From JBHELT01 sp046262935 (GTDB lineage Bacteria > Actinomycetota > CADDZG01 > JAHWKV01): a stretch of DNA of 13,516 nucleotides. Positions 6,982 to 13,516 of this stretch are shown one piece after another (positions within the stretch are counted from its first letter, which is position 1; each line of letters begins with the position of its first letter). A model generated the notes under the pieces. That model did no database searches. It was not told the DNA's origin and saw only the letters and a list, made by a program, of their open reading frames with translations. A program made the translations under genes and the position numbers. The stretch lies in the NCBI GenBank assembly GCA_046262935.1, contig JBHELT010000108.1:1-13516 (forward strand), given 5' to 3'.

Positions 6982-9303
6982 ATGCGTCATTTGATATTGG
7001 CCTCCGAAGGAGGTTTTCAGAGCTTCCACCTTGGAAGCACCGAGCTGTTGTGGCTGTACTTCTCGGGGGCAACCGCGCTGCTGGCGATCATCGTTGGTTT
7101 CGTGTTGATGCGCGGCGTGCTCGCCGCGGACCAGGGGACCCCGAAGATGATCGAGATCGCTAAAGCTATCCAAGAGGGAGCGATGGCTTACTTGAAGCGT
7201 CAGTTCAAGACCATCGCAGTCATCCTCATCCCACTCGCAGCGATCGTTTTCTTCACCGCGACCAGGGTGGTTCGCCCCGATGGTTCCGAGGCGCTCTCGC
7301 AGTTGAATTCGGGCATCTTCCGAACGATCGCTTTCATCGGCGGGTGCGTCATGTCGGGCCTAACCGGATTCATCGGCATGGGGCTCGCAGTTAGAGGCAA
7401 CGTACGCACCGCGGCAGCCGCGCGTTCGGGTTCCTTGAAGGGCGCGTTGAAGGTTGCATTCCGCACCGGTGGTGTCGCTGGCATGTTCTGCGTTGGTCTA
7501 GGGCTTCTCGGAGCAACAGCGATCATCCTCGCGTTCCAGAACACCGCCTCGGCGATCCTGGTTGGGTTCGGATTCGGTGGGTCTCTTCTTGCTCTATTCC
7601 TGCGTGTCGGTGGAGGTATCTTCACCAAGGCCGCCGACGTTGGTGCGGACCTCGTTGGTAAGGTCGAAGCAGGCATTCCAGAAGACGACCCACGTAACCC
7701 GGCTACCATCGCGGACAACGTTGGTGACAACGTTGGTGACTGTGCCGGTATGGCGGCCGACCTTTTCGAGTCTTATGAGGTAACGCTGGTTGCCTCGATC
7801 ATCCTTGGAGTTGCTGCATTCAAGTCGATCGGACTCAACCCAGCTCTTGGCCTCATCTTCCCGGTGATCGCTCGTGCCATCGGTGTGCTGGCCTCGATAG
7901 TTGGCGTGTACATGGTGCGCGCCACCGATAAGGACAAAACCGCGATGGCCCCCATCAACCGCGGGTTCCTGACGGCAGGCATCTTGACCGTGATCGGAAC
8001 CTTCGCGGTAGCCCAGTTCTATGTTCACAACTTGAAGGTGTTCTGGGCGGTCGTGACCGGTCTGGTTCTTGCGCAGGTCGCTAGCAGGCTGACCGAATAC
8101 TTCACATCGACCGAGCGTTCTCCGGTGCAGGAGATAGCCATCGCTGCTCGCACCGGACCCGCAACCACGATCCTTTCCGGTTTCTCGTCCGGACTCGAAT
8201 CATCGGTTTACGCGATCATCGCGATCGCGGGGGCCCTTGGGGTGGCCATCGCGCTTGGTGGTGGCAATCTGCAGTTCTCGCTGTACCTCGTTGCCCTTAC
8301 CGGTATGGGGATGCTCGCAACGACAGGAGTTGTAGTTTCCGAAGACACCTTCGGCCCCGTTTCGGACAACGCCGCGGGTATCGCCGAGATGTCGGGTGAG
8401 TTCGAGGGCGAAGCACAAAAGATCATGGTGAGCCTCGACGCCGTTGGAAACACAACCAAAGCGGTCACGAAGGGTTTCGCCATCGGGTCGGCGGTCATCG
8501 CGGCGGTTGCGTTGTTCGCATCCTTCATCGAAACCATCGGTTCGGAACTCAGTGACAAACTGACCGTTGGTATCGGCGGCGGATCGAAACTGTTCCTCGA
8601 TCCCCTTACACAGATCAATGTGGCCAACCCAACTACCTTCATCGGTTTGTTGATCGGTGGTTCGGTCGCCTTCATGTTCAGCGCCCTGGCGATCAGGGCG
8701 GTTGGACGAACGGCCGCGATCGTCGTCCAAGAGGTTCGCAAGCAGTTCCGAGAGAAGAAGATCATGGAGGGCATCGACCGTCCCGACTACGGGGCAGTCA
8801 TCGACATCTGCACGGCGGCCTCGCTTCGTGAGCTCGCAACGCCAGCTCTGCTCGCCGTGCTGACCCCTGTGATCGTTGGATTCGGCATCAACTACTTCGC
8901 GCTCGGCGCTTTCCTCGCGGCGGTCATCTTGACCGGACAGTTGATGGCCAACTTCCTGTCTAACGCTGGTGGGGCATGGGACAACGCCAAGAAGCACATC
9001 GAAGATGGTCACGAGGGCGGCAAGGGCTCCGAGGCCCATAAGGCGGCGGTCATCGGCGACACGGTCGGCGATCCGTTCAAGGACACAGCCGGGCCTGCAC
9101 TCAACCCACTGATCAAGGTGATGAACCTGATCTCACTCTTGATCCTTCCAGCGGTCATCAAACTGCAACACAACGGTCCGGTCCGATATGGGATCGCGTT
9201 GGTAGCGCTCGTGATCCTGGCAAGCGCTATCGCATTCAGCAAGCGCAAGGGCGAATCGATGGACACGCCTTCTACGTCCGCACCGGCCCCCTCGCAAGTG
9301 TAA
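6982..9303 (+). CDS. hppA: Membrane-bound proton-translocating pyrophosphatase (K+-independent type)
   Basis: Integral membrane enzyme that hydrolyses pyrophosphate and pumps protons out of the cytoplasm. At 773 residues with about 16 membrane segments it is full length. The pyrophosphate/Mg2+ site motifs are present: DVGADLVGKVE (219-229), DNVGDNVGD (245-253), DLFESYE (260-266), and near the C-terminus DTVGDPFKDTAGP. The sequence GNTTKA (489-494) has Lys493 where K+-dependent enzymes have Ala, which places it in the K+-independent, H+-pumping class by the published diagnostic. It follows the DtxR gene by ten bases and may share its transcript. The gene ends at a strong terminator (9337-9375). 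Its convergent neighbour is a K+/H+-symporter-like protein, which could use the gradient this pump makes. Confidence 0.96.
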   Translation: MRHLILASEGGFQSFHLGSTELLWLYFSGATALLAIIVGFVLMRGVLAADQGTPKMIEIAKAIQEGAMAYLKRQFKTIAVILIPLAAIVFFTATRVVRPDGSEALSQLNSGIFRTIAFIGGCVMSGLTGFIGMGLAVRGNVRTAAAARSGSLKGALKVAFRTGGVAGMFCVGLGLLGATAIILAFQNTASAILVGFGFGGSLLALFLRVGGGIFTKAADVGADLVGKVEAGIPEDDPRNPATIADNVGDNVGDCAGMAADLFESYEVTLVASIILGVAAFKSIGLNPALGLIFPVIARAIGVLASIVGVYMVRATDKDKTAMAPINRGFLTAGILTVIGTFAVAQFYVHNLKVFWAVVTGLVLAQVASRLTEYFTSTERSPVQEIAIAARTGPATTILSGFSSGLESSVYAIIAIAGALGVAIALGGGNLQFSLYLVALTGMGMLATTGVVVSEDTFGPVSDNAAGIAEMSGEFEGEAQKIMVSLDAVGNTTKAVTKGFAIGSAVIAAVALFASFIETIGSELSDKLTVGIGGGSKLFLDPLTQINVANPTTFIGLLIGGSVAFMFSALAIRAVGRTAAIVVQEVRKQFREKKIMEGIDRPDYGAVIDICTAASLRELATPALLAVLTPVIVGFGINYFALGAFLAAVILTGQLMANFLSNAGGAWDNAKKHIEDGHEGGKGSEAHKAAVIGDTVGDPFKDTAGPALNPLIKVMNLISLLILPAVIKLQHNGPVRYGIALVALVILASAIAFSKRKGESMDTPSTSAPAPSQV

Positions 9304-9336
9304 GGGGACCCATCAGCATCTAAGAACCACCGTTCG

Positions 9337-9375
9337 AAAAGCGGCCCGGGTGTTATGGAACCTGGGCCGCTTTTT
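9337..9375. terminator. Bidirectional intrinsic terminator
   Basis: AAAAGCGGCCC (9337-9347) pairs perfectly with GGGCCGCTTTT (9364-9374), and a GU pair plus three more pairs extend the stem to 15 bp with an eight-base loop. The run of five T (9371-9375) terminates hppA on the plus strand, and the A-run (9337-9340) acts as the U-tract for the minus-strand gene. The TAA stop of the minus-strand transporter (9353-9355) lies in the loop, so its last codons form one arm of the hairpin. Confidence 0.92.
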
Positions 9376-11686
9376 CGTTGCGCTTCTTGATCTGCCTTCG
9401 GTCGTCGATGCGATAGGGAACATTGATCACAACCACGTTCGGCTCAAACAGAAGGGCAGTCTTGATCATCAGCGCGGTTTGGTTATGAAGCATGGCCTGC
9501 CACCAATGGTTGACCACGAACTCCGGAACGACAACTCCAACAGCATCCTCGGGGTTTGGGTGCAACTCGCGGACCTGACGTCTGAGCGGGTCGATCAGGC
9601 TTCTGTAGGGCGAATCTACAACTTCCAAAGGAACGTCGATCTTGTACTTCGCCCACTCTTCGGTCAGTCGTGCGGCCTCGCCGGGGTCGGTTTGGATCGT
9701 TAACGCTTTCAGATCAGAAGGTCTAAGCGATCGCGCGTACTCGAGTGCTCTAAAGCTGGCTCGATTGACCGACGAGACGAACACGATCATCGAGAGCCGG
9801 TGAGGAGCCTCGAGCCTCTTCGGCTCCGGTTCGACATCGGGCCGGAAGGGGACCGAGATGAGTACCACCCCGTTCTGATTTAGGAATGCTCGTTTGAGCC
9901 GCAGCAGCGATCTGCCGTTCAAAACCTGCTGGAAGACGCTCTTGTACTGGGGGTCAGGCAGTACCACCGTTACGGGCGAAGCAACGGTTGGGTTGAGTTC
10001 GTTGATGTAACGGATCAGGTCGGCAAGGCGCGGACCGACCCGATCGATGTTGGATCGAACGCCCATGGTGTCCCATCGGTTCTGAAGATCGGTGACCCGC
10101 GCCTGGGTTGCCCTGAATGCAACGACATGGAGTTTGGTCGGCGCGAGAGCGCGCGAAAAGGCAAGTGCTTTGGTTGCACCTCGAAAACGCGAAACGAGTA
10201 GAACGACTTGATCGCTATCGATCCTTTCGTGAACGGTACCCATCTGCAATTCCGAAGAGACGTGGCCGTAGTGCTTGTTGATCCGATACAAGCCGTAAGC
10301 AACGATGGGGATCAGAACGATCACCTGCCATGCTCCAAGGGGGAACTTGGCGATCGAAACCACGATACCCACGATGCCTGTAGTGACTGCTCCTATCCCA
10401 CTTACCAAAGCAGAGCGTTTCCACGCCCGCGGCGGAGCGGCGGCCCGCATGGTCGCGGCCCGCGCCTTTCGGAACCAGTGAACAACCATCCCCGACTGCG
10501 ATAGCGTGAAACTCGTAAAGACGCCGATCACGTATAAGGGGATGATCCGGTTGACTTCGGCCCTGTATTTCACAAGAACCAGCGCCGCGGCTGCGGCCAA
10601 GATCACGATGCCGTTCGAGAAAGCCAGCTTGTCGCCACGGTTCTGAAGAACCCTGGGCAGGAACCTGTCCTTGGCAAGTATCGATGCCAGCCTCGGGAAG
10701 TCCGCATATGACGTGTTCGCGGCGATGAACAAGATGAGCGCAGTGAACGATTGCACCACGTAGAACATCACGCTGCTCGCACCGAACGCCTTAGCCGCGA
10801 TCTGAGCGGTAACGGTCTTACCTCCATTCTCAGGAGCGATCAAGAACGGGTTCACGTGGAAGGTTCGGGCCAGAAATGTGACGCCGAGGAACAAGAACGC
10901 CAGCAGTAGGCCAAGGGTAAGCAACGTCGAAGAAGCGTTCTTCGACTCAGGGTGCCTGAAGGCCGGGACCCCATTCGAGATAGCTTCGACGCCTGTCATC
11001 GCCGTGCAGCCTGAAGCGAAGGCCCGAAGGATCAGGTACAAAGTCACCGCCTGAAACGCAGTGTTCTGCGGGATCACGGGGGCCGGGTACGGATGGAAGT
11101 GACCCGTCGCCACCTTCACCACCCCAACGATGATCATCGCCCCAACCGAAAACAGAAAGCCATAGGTGGGGATGGCGAAGATGGTCCCCGATTCTTTCAA
11201 GCCACGCAGGTTGAGAACCGTCACAACAAGGACGATGATCAGCGAGTAGGACAGCTGGTGCCCATTGAGCGATGGGAACGCTGCGACAACAGCGGCTATC
11301 CCTGCCGCGACGCTGACAGAAACCGTGAGCACGTAGTCGATCAATAGAGCGGAAGCTGCGATGACCCCCGGAAATGTTCCAAGGTTCTCGTGGGCAACGA
11401 TGTACGCGCCGCCCCCGCTCGGATATTCCTGGACTGTCTGCCTGTAGGAGATAACCACGATCGCCAATACGGCGGCGACCGTTATCGATATGGGGACCGA
11501 GTAGTGCAGAGCCGCGCCCCCGGCAACGACCAGGGCCAGCAAGATCTCATCGGTTGCGTAAGCCGATGACGAAAGGGCATCTGACGAAAAAACCGCCAGG
11601 GCGATCTTCTTGGTGAGTCGGTGGGCCGACTCCTCGTGGGATGACACGGGGCGACCGACCAAGACTCGTTTGATGATGCGATTCAC
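9353..11686 (-). CDS. KimA-like APC-superfamily potassium transporter with duplicated USP-like tail
   Basis: A 777-residue membrane transporter with about 12 membrane segments (about 28-465) and a cytosolic tail. It resembles Bacillus KimA (YdaO), a K+/H+ symporter. Residues I recall as KimA ion-site positions are present at the same or nearly the same number: Asp36 and Tyr43 in SSDALSSSAYATDEIL, Asp117, Tyr118 and Thr121 in LLIDYVLT, Thr231 in CTAMTGVEA, and Tyr385 in IPLYVIGVF. KimA has about 607 residues with one USP-like domain; here the tail holds two similar units, about 493-617 and 630-762. The start is GTG at 11684-11686, the only in-frame option after an upstream stop, with no ribosome site but a -10 eight bases before it. 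Divergent from two TrkA genes, as in Rv2690c-ceoB-ceoC. Often annotated only as amino acid permease; K+ transport is inferred. Confidence 0.88.
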   Translation of the reverse strand: MNRIIKRVLVGRPVSSHEESAHRLTKKIALAVFSSDALSSSAYATDEILLALVVAGGAALHYSVPISITVAAVLAIVVISYRQTVQEYPSGGGAYIVAHENLGTFPGVIAASALLIDYVLTVSVSVAAGIAAVVAAFPSLNGHQLSYSLIIVLVVTVLNLRGLKESGTIFAIPTYGFLFSVGAMIIVGVVKVATGHFHPYPAPVIPQNTAFQAVTLYLILRAFASGCTAMTGVEAISNGVPAFRHPESKNASSTLLTLGLLLAFLFLGVTFLARTFHVNPFLIAPENGGKTVTAQIAAKAFGASSVMFYVVQSFTALILFIAANTSYADFPRLASILAKDRFLPRVLQNRGDKLAFSNGIVILAAAAALVLVKYRAEVNRIIPLYVIGVFTSFTLSQSGMVVHWFRKARAATMRAAAPPRAWKRSALVSGIGAVTTGIVGIVVSIAKFPLGAWQVIVLIPIVAYGLYRINKHYGHVSSELQMGTVHERIDSDQVVLLVSRFRGATKALAFSRALAPTKLHVVAFRATQARVTDLQNRWDTMGVRSNIDRVGPRLADLIRYINELNPTVASPVTVVLPDPQYKSVFQQVLNGRSLLRLKRAFLNQNGVVLISVPFRPDVEPEPKRLEAPHRLSMIVFVSSVNRASFRALEYARSLRPSDLKALTIQTDPGEAARLTEEWAKYKIDVPLEVVDSPYRSLIDPLRRQVRELHPNPEDAVGVVVPEFVVNHWWQAMLHNQTALMIKTALLFEPNVVVINVPYRIDDRRQIKKRNEKAAQVP

Positions 11687-11759
11687 AAGTCGAGAGCATA
11701 AGGCGAGTTACACGCGTTGTGCCGTGCAGGATCCTGGGGTTCGGTTGTATCGTGGCGCC
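11687..11759. promoter_or_regulatory. Shared divergent promoter region of the KimA-like and trkA genes
   Basis: The 73-base gap holds a -10-like TANNNT on each strand at leaderless distance. TATCGT (11748-11753) ends six bases before the ATG at 11760 on the plus strand. TATGCT (the complement of 11695-11700) ends eight bases before the GTG at 11686 on the minus strand. Neither gene has a Shine-Dalgarno sequence, and -35 elements are poor on both strands. The gap is too short for a full ydaO-type c-di-AMP riboswitch, and none is seen. Confidence 0.55.
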
Positions 11760-12434
11760 ATGCATGCAGTGATCGTCGGTTGTGGCCGAGTTGGCGCGGA
11801 GCTTGCCCAAGTCCTCGAAGATAGGGGTATCACCGTATCCATCATCGATAAAGACGCAACCCAGTTCGAGCATCGTCTTCATCCGGGATTCCATGGCAAG
11901 AAGCTCGAAGGGATCGGGTTCGACCGAGACATCCTGGAAGAGGCGGGGATCAAAGACGCCGAGGTATTCGTTTCGGTTACCAGGGGCGACAACACCAACA
12001 TCGTTTGTGCCCGCATCGCCAAGGAGCACTATGGGGTCCCCCACGTCGCGGCCCTTATCTACGACCCTCGGCGGGCCCAGATCTATGAACGGTTAGGCAT
12101 CACGACCGTCGCCTCGGTGGCATGGGCCACCGATCAGATCCTGGCCAGAGTGCTTCCAACCGCCGAGTCGATCGAGTGGACCGTGGGCTCGGGCGAAGTG
12201 GTTGTCGTTGGCATCCCTGCAACGCCATCGCTCATCGGCAGGCCCATCGACGACCTGCGAGAGCCCCTGATCCTTCACGTAGTTGCTCTGACCCGGTTCG
12301 GCAAGACCCAGATACCCGACCGCAAGACCATCATCCAAGAGGGCGACTTCATGCACCTTTCGATCGTTCGCAGTTCGCTCACCGATGTTATGGAAAGATT
12401 GCTGAGCCCAGACCTCGCCGAGGGGACCCAGTGA
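11760..12434 (+). CDS. trkA: TrkA/RCK-domain potassium transport regulatory protein (first copy)
   Basis: A 224-residue cytosolic regulatory protein with an RCK_N nucleotide-binding Rossmann domain and an RCK_C domain. The glycine motif GCGRVG (7-12) and the acidic Asp30 ending strand two (SIIDKD) indicate NAD(H) or adenine-nucleotide binding. RCK_C spans about 142-212, and in related proteins can bind c-di-AMP. The frame is open upstream to 11610, but those codons run into the divergent transporter gene and look unlike the family; the ATG at 11760 gives the expected MHAVIVGCGRVG start and sits six bases after a -10 element. It overlaps the second TrkA gene by four bases (GTGA). Corresponds by position to ceoB of mycobacteria. 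The partner is probably the divergent KimA-like transporter, since no TrkH/TrkG channel gene is present in the window. Confidence 0.93.
   Translation: MHAVIVGCGRVGAELAQVLEDRGITVSIIDKDATQFEHRLHPGFHGKKLEGIGFDRDILEEAGIKDAEVFVSVTRGDNTNIVCARIAKEHYGVPHVAALIYDPRRAQIYERLGITTVASVAWATDQILARVLPTAESIEWTVGSGEVVVVGIPATPSLIGRPIDDLREPLILHVVALTRFGKTQIPDRKTIIQEGDFMHLSIVRSSLTDVMERLLSPDLAEGTQ
12420..12425 (+). promoter_or_regulatory. Ribosome binding site of the second trkA
   Basis: GAGGGG lies five bases before the GTG at 12431. It sets the start of the second TrkA protein and rules out the longer upstream reading of the same frame. Confidence 0.7.
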
Positions 12435-13090
12435 AAGTAGCCATCGCGGGGGCTGGCAACGTTGGCAGATTCGTCGCCAGCGATCTGTTATCGCGCGGTC
12501 ACGAGGTGATCCTCATCGACAACGATGGGGACCTGATCCAGCGTCATTCGATGAAACTCAAGGTGACTTGGGTTCATGCCGATGCCTGCGAACCGCTCAA
12601 CCTTCATGGGGCGGGACTAGAAACTTGCGACGTCTTCGTCGCCGCGACCGGTGACGACAAGGTGAATCTGGTCTCTTCACTGCTGTCGAAACAAGAGTTC
12701 GGTATCCCGCGTGTTCTCGCAAGGGTCAATCACCCTAAGAACGAGTGGCTCTTCAATGAGAGTTGGGGTGTTGATGCCCCTGTGAGCCCACCGCATCTGC
12801 TCACTTCATTGGTCGAAGAAGCCGTAACTGTTGGCGACCTTGTCACGCTTCTGAGACTGGAGCAAGGCCAGGTCCTGTTGGTCGAGTTCAAGTTAGGAGA
12901 AAACTCACCAGCCGTTGGCAAAGTCCTTGCGGAACTCACCTTGCCGCGCGATTGCGCTTTGGTAGCCATCGTGCGCAACGGCCACGTTTTTGCTCCCCGC
13001 GACGAAACTCCGTTGGTTGTCGGCGACGAGATCTTGGCCCTCTCGACCCAAGATGGCCAATCAGCACTAGAGCAGGCATTGGCCGGCTGA
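12431..13090 (+). CDS. trkA: TrkA/RCK-domain potassium transport regulatory protein (second copy)
   Basis: A 219-residue RCK_N plus RCK_C protein, paralogous to the preceding gene. It has the glycine motif GAGNVG (7-12), acidic Asp30 (LIDND), a TGDD loop at 73-76, and an RCK_C domain at about 143-215 ending in VVGDEILALS. The two copies keep the same layout but are clearly diverged, which fits a hetero-oligomeric ring like CeoB/CeoC. The GTG start overlaps the previous stop (GTGA) and has a good ribosome binding site. The TGA at 13088-13090 overlaps a CTG that may start the next gene. Function as gating subunit of a K+ transporter is family knowledge plus context. Confidence 0.93.
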   Translation: MKVAIAGAGNVGRFVASDLLSRGHEVILIDNDGDLIQRHSMKLKVTWVHADACEPLNLHGAGLETCDVFVAATGDDKVNLVSSLLSKQEFGIPRVLARVNHPKNEWLFNESWGVDAPVSPPHLLTSLVEEAVTVGDLVTLLRLEQGQVLLVEFKLGENSPAVGKVLAELTLPRDCALVAIVRNGHVFAPRDETPLVVGDEILALSTQDGQSALEQALAG

Positions 13091-13491
13091 GCCCGACCGA
13101 GGAATCGGGAGTCGTCAAGCCTCTCCTAACGCGGCTCGGCATCGGCCCCGAAACCCGGGTTTCACTCTTCGGTAGTGGCAGCGATGAGTTCGCTCGGTAC
13201 CTGCGTGGGGTCGGGGTCCCCGTGGTCCGGCGGTCGTCGAGCCCTCAAACGATCTTGTTCTGGGCATCCGAAACCAAGGAACTTGAAAAACTCGAGTCGA
13301 TAAGACAGACGATGGCGCGTGACGCGTCTGTTTGGGTCATAAGGCCCAGGGGCTCGAAAGCGATAACCGAATCCTCGGTGATGGCGGCTGGGCTGTCGGC
13401 TGGCCTGGTAGACGTGAAAGTCGTTCGCTTCTCCGAAACTCACAGCGCCCTGAAGTTCGTGATCAGGCTCCGAGACAGAGGCCCCGGCTAG
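13087..13491 (+). CDS. DUF3052-like protein, probable CTG start
   Basis: A small protein of unknown function resembling the DUF3052 family: an N-terminal LGIGPETRVSLFG segment (17-29), a central strand TILFWAS (55-61), WVIRPRGS (83-90), and the characteristic tail GLVDVKVVRFSETHSALKFV (106-125), similar to the GLVD.K...DE.WS.L.F pattern I recall for the family. The start is uncertain. The frame has no ATG, GTG or TTG between 12952 and the conserved N-terminal segment; candidates are CTG at 13087 (four-base CTGA overlap, like its neighbours), ATT at 13078, or TTG at 12952 (about 139 bases inside trkA). CTG gives 134 residues and keeps the whole domain. It ends with TAG at 13489-13491. As third gene of the trkA operon it may act with the K+ system, but no function is known. 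Confidence 0.72.
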   Translation: MSPTEESGVVKPLLTRLGIGPETRVSLFGSGSDEFARYLRGVGVPVVRRSSSPQTILFWASETKELEKLESIRQTMARDASVWVIRPRGSKAITESSVMAAGLSAGLVDVKVVRFSETHSALKFVIRLRDRGPG

Positions 13492-13516
13492 CTGGGGTTA
13501 CTCAGTGTTCCGCCGG

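Noticed and set aside
7711..7740. Direct repeat GACAACGTTGGT twice in tandem
   Set aside because: It encodes the conserved DNVGDNVGD active-site motif of the pyrophosphatase, so protein constraint explains it.
8200..9039. Long minus-strand open frame (279 codons) opposite hppA
   Set aside because: It is antisense to strongly conserved pyrophosphatase sequence, its product is low-complexity and charged with no recognisable fold, and no start signals are seen. Other long antisense frames in the window fail in the same way.
11610..11759. Upstream extension of the first trkA reading frame to base 11610
   Set aside because: It would overlap the divergent transporter's start, and the added residues look unlike TrkA. 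The ATG at 11760 gives the family N-terminus and has a -10 element six bases upstream.
11687..11759. ydaO/kimA-type c-di-AMP riboswitch upstream of the KimA-like gene
   Set aside because: The gap is only 73 bases, shorter than the aptamer, and the gene appears leaderless.
12122..12430. Upstream extension of the second trkA frame to base 12122
   Set aside because: These 103 codons lie inside the first trkA in another frame and give an Arg/His-rich sequence with no domain. GTG 12431 has a good ribosome site and restores the Rossmann N-terminus.

Overview
The window looks like chromosomal DNA of a fairly G+C-rich actinomycete (Actinomycetota). The clues are frequent GTG/TTG starts, four-base start/stop overlaps, apparently leaderless promoters, and a transporter-TrkA-TrkA-DUF3052 neighbourhood. 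The transporter-TrkA-TrkA part resembles Mycobacterium Rv2690c-ceoB-ceoC. Acidimicrobiia is my best guess at class level, but this is inference and no marker gene settles it. There are no rRNA, tRNA, CRISPR, phage or insertion-sequence features, and no stretch over 300 bases lacks a gene. The four main non-coding stretches are 6211-6278, 9304-9352, 11687-11759 and the 133-base divergent region 5736-5868.

Layout. (1) 1-3253, plus strand: the end of a branched-chain amino-acid type ABC transporter operon. It encodes permease LivH (5' end outside the window), a LivM permease fused to the LivG ATPase, and LivF, joined by four-base overlaps. (2) 3250-5735, minus strand: a three-gene operon read as lipoprotein, LytR-CpsA-Psr (LCP) glycopolymer transferase, then TerC-family membrane protein. 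It meets livF tail to tail with overlapping stop codons. (3) 5869-9303, plus strand: a SpoIIAA/RsbV-type STAS protein, a DtxR-family metalloregulator with an altered metal site, and a K+-independent-type membrane H+-pyrophosphatase. A strong terminator at 9337-9375 closes this run and also serves the opposing gene. (4) 9353-13491: a 777-residue KimA-like K+ transporter on the minus strand, divergent from two TrkA/RCK proteins and a DUF3052-like protein on the plus strand.

How they may work together. Region 4 reads as a potassium uptake system: an APC-superfamily K+/H+ symporter that keeps the KimA ion-site residues, plus two RCK proteins that could gate it, driven from a shared 73-base promoter region. 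The neighbouring H+-pyrophosphatase could supply the proton gradient such a symporter uses. Region 2 joins an extracytoplasmic metal-dependent cell-wall enzyme (LCP) with a TerC protein, a family implicated in Mn2+ export and metalation of secreted enzymes.

Most worth a second look: the duplicated USP-like cytosolic tail of the KimA-like protein; the divergent leaderless promoters; the apparent CTG (CTGA-overlap) start of the DUF3052 gene; the DtxR protein lacking a primary-site ligand, with a dyad in its own promoter; and the LCP-TerC operon.
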